Positions 56,538 to 64,000 of a DNA stretch of 64,000 nucleotides are shown here, piece by piece. The stretch covers positions 62,001 to 126,000 of the forward strand of contig NZ_CADIKH010000005.1 of assembly GCF_902859855.1 (NCBI RefSeq). The letters are read 5' to 3'. Positions within the stretch are counted from its first letter, which is position 1; every line of letters starts with the position of its first letter. This DNA is from Paraburkholderia humisilvae. GTDB taxonomy: Bacteria > Pseudomonadota > Gammaproteobacteria > Burkholderiales > Burkholderiaceae. The notes under the pieces were generated by a model that saw only the letters and a list, made by a program, of their open reading frames with translations, searched no databases and was not told the DNA's origin. Both the position numbers and the translations under genes were made by a program.

Positions 56538-57758
56538 ATGTTGACGTTCGACGATCTCAGCCGCATTGCCGCGGCGCCGCTTCATTCGTGGCTCGGCACG
56601 TTGGTCGTGTCCGCCTGCCTCGTGGCTGTCGCGATCGGCGCGCATGGGTTCGGCAAGCGCATACTGCTGCGCGTCGCCCGCCCGTATCCGCTTCTGACGG
56701 TCGTGCTGCGCCATATCGGCCGACCCGCGCAGCTCGTGATGACGATCATCGCGCTCGAGATCGTCTGGTGGGAGGCGCCGGATTCGCTGCCGCTGATTGT
56801 CGGGCTCAGAGATGTCGCGGCATTTGCGCTGATCGCGGCGATCACGTGGCTGTCGGTGCGTACCGCGGCCGCAATCGGCGAGGCGATCATCGCCGCCCAT
56901 CCGCTCGATACTGCCGATAACCTGCACGCGCGTCGCATTCACACGCAGGCGCGCGTGCTCGCGCGCTCGGTGATGGTGGTGATCGTGATCGTCGGTATCG
57001 GCGCCGCGCTGATGACGTTCCCGAATGTCCGGCAGATCGGCGCGAGCCTGCTTGCGTCGGCCGGCGTCGCCGGTCTGGTCGCCGGTATTGCCGCGCGGCC
57101 GGTGCTCGGCAACCTGATCGCGGGCTTGCAGATTGCATTGTCTCAGCCGATCCGGCTCGACGACGTCGTCGTGATCCAGGGCGAGTGGGGACGCATCGAG
57201 GAAATCACGGGCACCTACGTGTCGGTGCGACTGTGGGACCAGCGCCGCCTGATTGTGCCGTTGCAGTGGTTCATCGAGAATCCGTTTCAGAACTGGACGC
57301 GCAGCAATGCGCAAATCATCGGCAGCGTGTTTATGTTCGTCGATTACCGGATGCCGCTCGCGCCGCTGCGCGACGAGCTCGCGCGCCTCGTCGAGACGGC
57401 GCCTGAATGGGACGGCCGCGTGCAGGTGCTGCAGGTTACCGATGCGACCGATCGCGCGATGCAGTTGCGCGTGCTGGTGAGCTCGGGCGATTCGGGGCTG
57501 AACTGGGATTTGCGCTGCCGGGTTCGCGAAGGGCTCGTCAGTTTCGTGCAGCAGCACTACCCGCAATACCTGCCGCGCTCGCGGGCCGATCTGGCGGCGA
57601 ACTGGGACGCAAACGGCGCGGGCGATATGCCGACCCGCGAGCCGCTTGACTGGATGCCGAAGGCGGCGCCCGCGCCGGCGTCAAGCACCGCCGCGAATAC
57701 CGAGGCCGATCCGGTCGCGGGACGCGGCACGGACGCGGGCACGGGCACGGGCACATGA
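56538..57758 (+). CDS. Small-conductance mechanosensitive ion channel (MscS family)
   Basis: This 406-aa inner-membrane protein has four hydrophobic segments. The pore-lining region ASLLASAGVAGLVAGIAARPVLGNLIAGLQIA and the cytoplasmic VVIQGEWGRIEEITGTYVSVR motif follow. Such channels open on osmotic downshock. The C-terminal tail is low in complexity and ends in a Gly/Thr repeat (GTDAGTGTGT). A GAGGA site precedes the ATG. otsA starts 22 bases downstream, linking osmotic release with trehalose synthesis. Confidence 0.94.
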   Translation: MLTFDDLSRIAAAPLHSWLGTLVVSACLVAVAIGAHGFGKRILLRVARPYPLLTVVLRHIGRPAQLVMTIIALEIVWWEAPDSLPLIVGLRDVAAFALIAAITWLSVRTAAAIGEAIIAAHPLDTADNLHARRIHTQARVLARSVMVVIVIVGIGAALMTFPNVRQIGASLLASAGVAGLVAGIAARPVLGNLIAGLQIALSQPIRLDDVVVIQGEWGRIEEITGTYVSVRLWDQRRLIVPLQWFIENPFQNWTRSNAQIIGSVFMFVDYRMPLAPLRDELARLVETAPEWDGRVQVLQVTDATDRAMQLRVLVSSGDSGLNWDLRCRVREGLVSFVQQHYPQYLPRSRADLAANWDANGAGDMPTREPLDWMPKAAPAPASSTAANTEADPVAGRGTDAGTGTGT

Positions 57759-57780
57759 ACAGACAGAGGAGGGCAACAGC

Positions 57781-59196
57781 ATGGGGCGACTGATCGTCGT
57801 GTCGAATCGCGTCGCGACGCCGACCGAAACCAGGGGGTCGGCCGGCGGACTCGCGGTCGGCTTGTTCGGCGCGCTGAAGGATACCGGCGGCGTCTGGTTC
57901 GGATGGAGCGGCGATGTCGTCAGCGAAACGGTCGCGAATGCAGGGCCGACGCTCGAGCAGGATGGTGCCGTGACGTTCGCGACGGTGGGCCTGACGCGCA
58001 AGGACTACGACCAGTACTACCGGGGCTTTTCGAATGCGACGCTGTGGCCGGTGTTCCACTATCGCAACGACCTCGCGCGCTATGAGCGCGACGAATACGC
58101 GGGCTACCGGCGCGTGAACGCGTGGCTGGCGCACAAGCTGGTCAAGCTGCTTGAGCCCGACGACATCATCTGGGCGCACGATTACCACCTGATTCCGTTC
58201 GCCGAAGCGCTGCGCGCCGAAGGCCTGACAAACCGCATCGGCTTCTTTCTGCATATCCCGTTTCCATCGCCGCAGATCGTGATCAACATCCCGCCGCACG
58301 AAGAGCTGGTCAAATCGATGTGCTGCTACGACCTGCTGGGCTTCCAGACCGACACCGACCAGCTCGCGTTTCACGACTACATCGAGCGCCATGCGCGCGG
58401 CACCGTGAAGGCGGACGGCCATGTCGAAGCATTCGGCCGCACGCTGCGCACGGGCGTCTACCGGATCGGCGTGTTCCCGGACGAGATCGCCGAACAGGCC
58501 AAACGCTATGAGAGCCGGCAACACGTGATGGACCTGAAGCAAAGCCTCGAAGGCCGCAAGCTGATCATGAGCGTCGATCGGCTCGACTATTCGAAGGGGC
58601 TTGTCGAACGCTTCCGCGCGTTCGAGCAACTGCTCGAACGCTCGCCCGAATGGCGCGGCAACGTGACGCTCGTGCAGATCGCACCGCCCACCCGCGCCGA
58701 CGTATCGACTTATCAGCAGATCCGTCAGGACCTCGAATATGAAGCAGGACGCATCAACGGCCGTTACTCGGGCCTAGATTACACGCCGATCCGCTACCTG
58801 AACCAGCGCTACGACCGCTGGAAACTGATGTCGCTGTTCCGCGAGTCGCAGATCGGTTTTGTCACGCCGCTGCATGACGGGATGAACCTCGTCGCCAAGG
58901 AATACGTCGCTGCGCAGAACCCCGACGATCCGGGCGTGCTGGTGCTGTCGATGTTCGCGGGTGCCGCGGCCGAACTGAGCGGCGCGCTGATCGTGAACCC
59001 GCACGATTCGCTAGGCATGTGCGAGGCGTTGCAGCGCGCGCTGTCGATGCCGCTCGACGAGCGCAAGCGGCGCCACGAAATCAACATGGACGCGCTGCGC
59101 AAGAACGACCTCGGCGTGTGGCGCGATACGTATCTGCGCGACCTGCGCAGCGTGCCGCTTGCCGGCGCGGCGTCCGCTAGCGGACCGTCGGTCTGA
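57781..59196 (+). CDS. otsA: Trehalose-6-phosphate synthase
   Basis: This 471-aa GT20 enzyme makes trehalose-6-phosphate from UDP-glucose and glucose-6-phosphate. The donor-site loop [10 protein letters not shown] is at residues 19-28, [10 protein letters not shown] binds acceptor, and [12 protein letters not shown] and [11 protein letters not shown] hold the nucleotide sugar. GAGGAGGG precedes the ATG. The usual phosphatase partner otsB is not in this window. An AAA ATPase follows 16 bases later. Confidence 0.96.
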   Translation: MGRLIVVSNRVATPTETRGSAGGLAVGLFGALKDTGGVWFGWSGDVVSETVANAGPTLEQDGAVTFATVGLTRKDYDQYYRGFSNATLWPVFHYRNDLARYERDEYAGYRRVNAWLAHKLVKLLEPDDIIWAHDYHLIPFAEALRAEGLTNRIGFFLHIPFPSPQIVINIPPHEELVKSMCCYDLLGFQTDTDQLAFHDYIERHARGTVKADGHVEAFGRTLRTGVYRIGVFPDEIAEQAKRYESRQHVMDLKQSLEGRKLIMSVDRLDYSKGLVERFRAFEQLLERSPEWRGNVTLVQIAPPTRADVSTYQQIRQDLEYEAGRINGRYSGLDYTPIRYLNQRYDRWKLMSLFRESQIGFVTPLHDGMNLVAKEYVAAQNPDDPGVLVLSMFAGAAAELSGALIVNPHDSLGMCEALQRALSMPLDERKRRHEINMDALRKNDLGVWRDTYLRDLRSVPLAGAASASGPSV

Positions 59197-59212
59197 GCGG
59201 CGCCAGTCGGCT

Positions 59213-60376
59213 GTGCTGACGACCCTCGCGATCGCCCATTACCGTTCGCTGCGCGACCTGATCGTGCCGCTTGCCGGGCTCAATGTGGTGACCGGTCCGA
59301 ACGGCAGCGGCAAGTCGAACGTGTACCGCGCGCTGCGGCTGCTCGCCGCGACGGCCCGCGGCGGCGTGATACCGTCGCTCGCGCGTGAAGGCGGCCTGCC
59401 GTCGACGTTATGGGCCGGCCCCGAACGCTTTTCGCGCGCGATGCTCGCGGGGGAAGCGCCGGTGCAAGGCACACGCCGCCATGAACCGGTGAACCTGCGT
59501 CTCGGCTTTGCGGGCGATGACTTTGGCTATGCGATCGACCTCGGCCTGCCGATTCCGGGCCCGACGCAGTTCAGCCTCGACCCGGTGATCAAGCGCGAGT
59601 GCATCTGGAGCGGGCCGCTGTGGCGGCCGGCGGCGCTGCTTGTCGACCGGCACGGCGCGTCGCTGCGCACACGCGCGGACGATGGCGACTGGCAGACCGT
59701 CCCGCAGACCATCGCGAGCTTCGACAGCATGATGACCGAGTTCGCCGATCCTCACGGCGCGCCGGAAATGCTGGCGGTGCGCGAGCAGATCCGTTCGTGG
59801 CGCTTCTACGACTACTTCCGGACCGACGCCGGCGCGCCCGCGCGCGTGCCGCAAATCGGCACGCATACGCCGGTGCTCGCCGACGACGGCGCCGATCTCG
59901 CCGCCGCGCTGCAGACGATCCGCGAGATCGGCTCGCCGCGCGCGCTCGACGATGCGGTGAGCGACGCGTTTCCCGGCGCGCGGATCGACATCGCGAACCG
60001 CGACGGTCGCTTCGAAGTGACGATGCAGCAGCAAGGCCTGCTGCGGCCGCTCAAGGCAGCGGAACTGTCGGACGGTACGCTGCGCTATCTGCTGCTGATT
60101 GCCGCGTTGCTGACGCCGCGCCCACCCGCGCTGCTGGTGCTGAACGAACCGGAAACGAGCCTGCATCCGGACCTGCTGCCGGCACTCGGACGGTTGATCG
60201 CGCAAGCATCGACACATTCGCAGGTGCTGGTGGTGTCGCATGCGGCGCGGCTGATTGCGTCGCTCGAGCGTGACAGCGGCAGCCAGTCGCTGGTGCTCGA
60301 GAAGGAACTCGGGGCGACCCGCATCGCGGGTGCCGACGAACTCGACCTGCCGGCCTGGAAATGGCCGACGCGCTAG
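59213..60376 (+). CDS. AAA family ATPase (RecF/SMC-like, single domain)
   Basis: This 387-aa ATPase of the AAA_21 kind has Walker [13 protein letters not shown] near residue 25, ABC-like signature [13 protein letters not shown], Walker [20 protein letters not shown] and switch His in [10 protein letters not shown]. It lacks a TOPRIM or other nuclease domain. Standalone members of this class are widespread and mostly uncharacterised; some belong to defence systems, but no partner is adjacent. The GTG at 59213 is preferred to upstream starts, which overlap otsA in a different frame. It is co-directional with otsA. Confidence 0.85.
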   Translation: MLTTLAIAHYRSLRDLIVPLAGLNVVTGPNGSGKSNVYRALRLLAATARGGVIPSLAREGGLPSTLWAGPERFSRAMLAGEAPVQGTRRHEPVNLRLGFAGDDFGYAIDLGLPIPGPTQFSLDPVIKRECIWSGPLWRPAALLVDRHGASLRTRADDGDWQTVPQTIASFDSMMTEFADPHGAPEMLAVREQIRSWRFYDYFRTDAGAPARVPQIGTHTPVLADDGADLAAALQTIREIGSPRALDDAVSDAFPGARIDIANRDGRFEVTMQQQGLLRPLKAAELSDGTLRYLLLIAALLTPRPPALLVLNEPETSLHPDLLPALGRLIAQASTHSQVLVVSHAARLIASLERDSGSQSLVLEKELGATRIAGADELDLPAWKWPTR

Positions 60377-60709
60377 GCAGGGGCACCGCGCGAGCGTGCC
60401 GCGCACATCACGCGATATACCGGCAAGCGGGGGAGTACGCAGGCTGCCGCGTGTTCGTGAGCGAATGTTTCCCGTTTGTAACAGCGCGCTGCAAGTGCAA
60501 TAGACGCGGTTTTTTTCGGTAACCCAGGCAATAATCGAGTCACGTATGCCAAACGACAGCACACGACAGAGCAATGAGCCATTGCGCATGGGTTCACGCG
60601 CAGGCGGTTGTTGACCTGAGGTTCATGCCTGAGGTTCATGCCTGAGGTTCATGCCGATTGCCGGCAAGCTCGACGCGCTGGCATACTCGCTTGCCACTAC
60701 GGAGACGTC
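60377..60709. other. Intergenic region upstream of the GT4 gene
   Basis: This 333-base gap has no supported gene. It contains a perfect 13-bp tandem repeat at 60615-60653 (listed) and a T7 run near 60510 with no hairpin. Confidence 0.6.
60615..60653. repeat. Perfect 13-bp tandem repeat, three copies
   Basis: CCTGAGGTTCATG occurs three times with no mismatch, 57 bases before the start codon of the GT4 gene. Confidence 0.95.
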
Positions 60710-61780
60710 ATGAGAATTGCGCAGATCGCCCCTTTGACCGAGTCGGTACCGCCGAAACTTTACGGCGGCACGGAGCGGGTCGTGTCGTATATCACTGAGG
60801 CGCTGGTCGATCTCGGCCACGATGTCACGCTGTTTGCCAGCGGCGATTCGGTCACGAGCGCGAAGCTCGAAGCGGTGTGGCCGCGTGCGCTGCGCCTCGA
60901 TCCGGGCATCCGCGACCGCGTCGCGCCGCATATGTTGCTGATGGAACTGGTGCGCCGCCAGGCGGACCAGTTCGACGTGCTGCATTTCCATATGGATTAC
61001 TACTCGTTTTCGGTGTTCAAGCGCCAGGAAACGCCGTTCGTGACGACGCTGCACGGCCGTCTCGATCTGCCCGAGCAGCAGCCGGTGTTTGACACCTTCA
61101 ACACCGCGCCGGTCATTTCGATCTCGAACGCGCAGCGCCAGCCTTTGCCGCAGGCGCGCTGGCTCACGACCGTCTATCACGGGCTGCCCGAAGCGCTTTA
61201 TACGCCGCAACCGGTCGAGCAGAAGTACCTCGCGTTTCTCGGCCGCATTTCGCCGGAGAAACGCGTCGATACGGCGATTCGCATTGCGGGCCGCTGCGGG
61301 ATGCCAATCCGTATCGCGGCGAAAGTCGACGCGGCCGACCGCGAATACTTCGAGCGCGATATCCGGCCGCTGTTCGATCTGCCGTATGTCGAATACATCG
61401 GTGAAATCGCCGACGACCAGAAGGCCGACTTTCTGTCCGGTGCGCATGCGCTCCTGTTCCCGATCGATTGGCCGGAGCCGTTTGGTCTCGTGATGATCGA
61501 GGCGATGGCATGCGGCACGCCGGTGATCGCGTTCAATCGCGGTGCGGTGCCCGAGGTCCTCGACGATGGCGTATCCGGCTATATCGTCGAAGACGAGATC
61601 GGCGCGGTCGCGGCGGTGAACCGGCTGAACAAGCTACCGCGACAGCGCGTGCGGCAGCGTTTCGAAGAGCGTTTCACGTCGCACCGGATGGCGCAGCAAT
61701 ACGTCGATGCGTATCAGTCGGTGATCCGTGCGCAGAAGCGTGCGCGCTTCAAGGTGATCGACACGTCGACGAGTCAGTGA
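60710..61780 (+). CDS. Glycosyltransferase family 4 protein
   Basis: This 356-aa GT-B glycosyltransferase begins MRIAQIAPLTESVPPKLYGGTERVV. It contains FLGRISPEKRVDTAI and the nucleotide-sugar binding EPFGLVMIEAMACGTPVIAF (E-x7-E). It resembles enzymes that add hexoses to small acceptors or polysaccharides. GGAGA lies 6 bases before the ATG. It follows otsA and the AAA ATPase but is separated by 333 bases, so co-regulation is unproven. Confidence 0.92.
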   Translation: MRIAQIAPLTESVPPKLYGGTERVVSYITEALVDLGHDVTLFASGDSVTSAKLEAVWPRALRLDPGIRDRVAPHMLLMELVRRQADQFDVLHFHMDYYSFSVFKRQETPFVTTLHGRLDLPEQQPVFDTFNTAPVISISNAQRQPLPQARWLTTVYHGLPEALYTPQPVEQKYLAFLGRISPEKRVDTAIRIAGRCGMPIRIAAKVDAADREYFERDIRPLFDLPYVEYIGEIADDQKADFLSGAHALLFPIDWPEPFGLVMIEAMACGTPVIAFNRGAVPEVLDDGVSGYIVEDEIGAVAAVNRLNKLPRQRVRQRFEERFTSHRMAQQYVDAYQSVIRAQKRARFKVIDTSTSQ

Positions 61781-61867
61781 CAATGCCGCAAGCGGGCTTG
61801 TGAGACGAGGGATGCGCCAATCGTTCGGCAAAGCGCATCCGTTGCTAACAGGCAGTGAACCGAAAAA

Positions 61868-61900
61868 GTTGAGATCCAGTTGAGATCCAGTTGAGATCCG
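61868..61900. repeat. 11-bp tandem repeat, three copies
   Basis: GTTGAGATCCA, GTTGAGATCCA and GTTGAGATCCG follow one another in the gap between the GT4 gene and the orphan protein. Confidence 0.92.
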
Positions 61901-61928
61901 TTAGCGAGCCTTTCGGGGCTCGGCGCTG

Positions 61929-62513
61929 TTAATTAGAAGGGAGCCGCAGGATCTCGTTTGCATCGGCGCGTATCCACACAAGCGAGTGATTGACATCGTT
62001 CACCGCGACGTCGCCATCGCGGCCGGGTAGTAGTGAAATTTGCGCCAGTTGGTCGCCGGTCTTGTCTTGCACACGGATGTCACCGAAACGGCCCGGTCGA
62101 TCGGACTGTATTTTCAACGCTCCTGAATCAGAAGCAATCGTCTGGTTTCGTGGAAGCGGTTCGAACGTCGATCTGTATTGCAGATGCCCCGAATATCCCG
62201 GGTAAGGTAGATAACGCTCTTCTCCAGTCTGCTCATAGAGTCTGCCGTCGTTGCCGCGGAAGATCGGACCGATCTGCCGGGACTGCGTATGAACAACAGG
62301 CGCTCCTCCGTTGGAGAACGACACGGAGGCCTGTTCGCTACCGTGACGAGCGCGAATGCTGATTGTCCCGGTCCCGGAGTGATATCCGTCAACACGGGCC
62401 GTGACCAGGGCGCCCGAGTCCGACTGCACGGACCTGACGCCCGTTTCCGGGTGGGGCGAATCGTTTTGGCTCGGCTGACCAGCCGACTGCGGCGACGCGT
62501 TCGAGACGTTCAT
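61929..62513 (-). CDS. Hypothetical protein in an AT-rich accessory patch (194 aa)
   Basis: This 194-aa protein has no membrane segment or signal peptide. The first 35 residues are rich in Ser, Asn, Pro and Gln (SNASPQSAGQPSQNDSPHP), and the rest contains repeated Ser-Asp-Ser-Gly-Ala-Leu elements (QSDSGALV near residue 31 and ASDSGALK near residue 127), suggesting an internal duplication. A GGGGAG ribosome site precedes the ATG at 62513. No family was recognised. The disordered polar N-terminus resembles that of secreted effector proteins but no hrp-type box was seen. It is more AT-rich than neighbours and sits beside an IS110 relic, so it may be acquired DNA. Confidence 0.75.
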   Translation of the reverse strand: MNVSNASPQSAGQPSQNDSPHPETGVRSVQSDSGALVTARVDGYHSGTGTISIRARHGSEQASVSFSNGGAPVVHTQSRQIGPIFRGNDGRLYEQTGEERYLPYPGYSGHLQYRSTFEPLPRNQTIASDSGALKIQSDRPGRFGDIRVQDKTGDQLAQISLLPGRDGDVAVNDVNHSLVWIRADANEILRLPSN

Positions 62514-62617
62514 ATGAAGCTCCCCAGTTCATGAAATGAGACTTCATTCTGAAGAGGCCACCTGTACTCAGGTAACGACGGCGTATCACCTGCAACGGCA
62601 GGAGATAGCTGAAACCG

Positions 62618-62903
62618 CTAATGTCGCCGGATCAACAGGCTGCGCAGCCAGGCGCCCAGACGATCGGTGCGTCGTTGGACCTGCGGCATGAGAACGCGCG
62701 CACATTGCACCGGTAGTCGCCTCAAATTCTTATCGCCGCGCTTGCTGATGCTCAGCAGTGTCGGCTTGCCGCCCGTGCTGTATTGGCGTGGGAATGGCCC
62801 AGCAGCGTGAACAACTGGCGGCGCGTCAGCTTCTTGCGGAACACCGGAAGCAAGGCTTGCCGAGATCGATTCCGATCAACGAGATGGTGTCCGTGACGAT
62901 CTC
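62618..62903 (-). pseudogene. Decayed IS110-family transposase
   Basis: Three pieces of one IS110 recombinase are read in different frames on the minus strand. The N-terminal piece is EIVTDTISLIGIDLGK (near 62856-62903), a middle piece is VFRKKLTRRQLFTLLG (62797-62844), and a C-terminal piece starts PRQYSTGGKPTLLSISKRGD and continues through NLRRLPVQCARV to a stop (62618-62791). Comparison with the usual ~340-aa protein implies loss of most of the central region (including the DEDD core) and at least two frame changes. It cannot be active. Confidence 0.88.
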
Positions 62904-62904
62904 C

Positions 62905-62949
62905 CAAAAAGGACACAGCCCGATCAGCGTAAGCCGATCGGGCTGTGTC
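62905..62949 (-). terminator. Strong hairpin and terminator downstream of the SYLF gene
   Basis: GACACAGCCCGATC (62912-62925) and its perfect complement (62936-62949) flank a 10-base loop. On the minus strand it is followed by CTTTTT, so it can terminate the SYLF lipoprotein mRNA. It abuts the IS110 relic. Confidence 0.8.
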
Positions 62950-62971
62950 GGTCAGGCTGACCATCTCAGTA

Positions 62972-62998
62972 AGCCCCACGTCCGCAAAGACGTGGGCT
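62972..62998. repeat. Second hairpin between the IS110 relic and the SYLF gene
   Basis: AGCCCCACGTC and GACGTGGGCT pair with one bulge. No T tract follows, so its role is unclear. Confidence 0.6.
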
Positions 62999-63060
62999 AT
63001 TCCTTGTCCGGTATCGCGCGCAGCGACCCGCCAGAGACGGTACGCGAGTTCGCCGGGTGC

Positions 63061-63648
63061 TCAGATCTTCAGCCGGGTGACCTTCGTACCGGCGAGCGAC
63101 ACATCGGCCATCAAACCCGCATTGGTCAGCACGAACACCTCGACGGGCGCGGTCGCCGTGGTCGAGTCGACCACACCGTTTGCACCGACCTTCACCAGGG
63201 CGACCGACGCATCGGCGCCGACCGACCAGCCATCCGCTGAGCGGAACCGGTCGAGCGCGTCCTGCGTCATGAACAGGAAAATGAGCGCCTTCGACTGCGC
63301 GCCTGCCTGCAGACCGAACGAACCCGATATGGTGCTGTAGTAGCCGACCGAGCTGCCGTCGACGCGCAGCGCGCCTTCGCCGTACTGCCCGCCGATCACA
63401 AAGCCAACCTGGATCACCGACGGGAACACCAGCACGCCGCGCGCTTTCCCGACCAGTTCGCGCGAACCGCTGACGGTGCTGAAGAGCCGCGACATCGTGC
63501 CGTCAACGGACGCGTCGATCGACTGCCGCTTCGACATATCGGTCGCGGCAGATTCTCCAGACTTCCCGGTGGTGGTGCAGCCTGCCAGTGCAAGACTTCC
63601 GAAAGCGAGCGCGGCGCTACTTTTTAGAATGAAGTTTCGTCTTTGCAT
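63061..63648 (-). CDS. SYLF (YSC84) domain lipoprotein
   Basis: This 195-aa lipoprotein has lipobox LALAGC (Cys near 24) and a SYLF/DUF500 lipid-binding domain (KARGVLVFPSVIQVGFVIGGQYGEGALRV, then GSFGLQAGAQSKALIFLFMT). It is thought to bind lipids at the envelope; the exact role is unknown. It has a well-formed signal region MQRRNFILKSSAALAFGSLAL. A strong hairpin terminator lies 112 bases downstream. Confidence 0.93.
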   Translation of the reverse strand: MQRRNFILKSSAALAFGSLALAGCTTTGKSGESAATDMSKRQSIDASVDGTMSRLFSTVSGSRELVGKARGVLVFPSVIQVGFVIGGQYGEGALRVDGSSVGYYSTISGSFGLQAGAQSKALIFLFMTQDALDRFRSADGWSVGADASVALVKVGANGVVDSTTATAPVEVFVLTNAGLMADVSLAGTKVTRLKI

Positions 63649-64000
63649 CGTTTTTCTCCATCGTGGTTCCGGGGATGCAGCCTCAGGTCACGCGGGTTGC
63701 CGTTTAGTTATAACACACGGATGCACAAAGAGCGTCTTTTACCGGCAACCCGCAGCGCCTTGTGTGATGGGCGTTTCCGGGCAAATCACGGGGCATGAGG
63801 GTAAATCTGACCTGGCGCTGCGTGCGGACAAAGGCGTTGCTTCGCGAAGGTTCGCACGGTGCCTGGCTCGCGCGGCACGCGCTTTGCACTGATCATTTGA
63901 GCGCGATCGGTCGATTCGCATAACGGTTATTTTTACTGAGTACGCACCCCGGACGCAGTCGAATCGAAATGATGCTGAAAGTGTTGCGGCGACGCATCAA
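63649..64000. other. Region upstream of the SYLF gene, to the window edge
   Basis: This 352-base stretch shows no complete gene. An ATG pair at 63969/63972 could begin a rightward gene that leaves the window, but it has no ribosome site and only about 10 codons are visible. Confidence 0.5.

Noticed and set aside
61900-61928. Terminator after the orphan protein or GT4 gene
   Set aside because: A GAGCC/GGGCTC hairpin is present but with no T tract on either strand.
62514-62640. hrp-type regulatory box upstream of the orphan protein
   Set aside because: No pair of TTCG motifs with 16-base spacing was found, so a type III secretion link is not supported.
63969-64000. Start of a rightward gene at the window edge
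   Set aside because: Two ATG codons are present but no ribosome site, and only about 10 codons are visible.

Overview
The window is typical of Burkholderia sensu lato (Paraburkholderia or a close relative, Betaproteobacteria). It is GC-rich with strong GC3 bias, and it carries the order tig-clpP-clpX-lon-hupB-tRNA-Val-tRNA-Asp-ppiD plus long PurL, HpnD, MprF/AcvB, YgfZ and MltG-Tmk-HolB-TatD proteins of the kind found in that group. It is a chromosomal housekeeping region with a few accessory patches. No prophage, CRISPR array, replication origin or intact insertion sequence was seen.

Layout. 1-5363: the 3'-truncated end of hpnD, tRNA-Leu(UAG), a 44-residue secreted His-rich peptide, a class II aldolase/ketopantoate-reductase-like pair, a MarR regulator and a glycerate kinase. 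5876-15224: the protein quality control block (trigger factor, ClpP, ClpX, Lon, HU-beta, two tRNAs, PpiD). 15271-23427: a small lipoprotein, TesA divergent from an orphan YbbA-type ABC ATPase, Pgi, a CPBP protease, the NAD(P)H-hydrate repair enzyme and a DadA-like oxidase. 23799-32143: PurL, then the acvB-mprF operon for making and probably removing lysyl-phosphatidylglycerol. 32568-36726: a leftward run of parvulin, BolA, YciB, MsrB and SelO, mostly envelope and redox maintenance. 36887-48161: a lipid and small-molecule metabolism stretch (acyl-CoA ligase, FadB-like fusion, nicotinamidase, transporter, thioesterase, reductases, esterase). 48196-54806: NRDE protein, YgfZ, then mltG-tmk-holB-GNAT-tatD. 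54868-61780: ankyrin protein, Tai-like protein, MscS channel, OtsA, an AAA ATPase and a GT4 glycosyltransferase. 61929-64000: a more AT-rich accessory patch with an unrecognised protein, the wreck of an IS110-family transposase and a SYLF lipoprotein.

Functional themes. The first third is dominated by protein folding and proteolysis, and two further parvulins (PpiD and a PrsA-like protein) act in the envelope. Stress themes recur: SelO/MsrB (oxidation), MprF/AcvB (membrane charge), MscS and trehalose synthesis (osmotic stress), and NAD(P)HX repair.

The most unusual structure not explained by genes is a set of very short intergenic tandem repeats (11 to 17 bp units, 3 to 6 copies) at several unrelated loci, placed beside start regions. 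The best candidates for new biology are the small His-rich peptide, the orphan protein beside the IS110 remnant, the OtsA/AAA ATPase/GT4 group and the ankyrin/Tai pair with its near-leaderless promoter.
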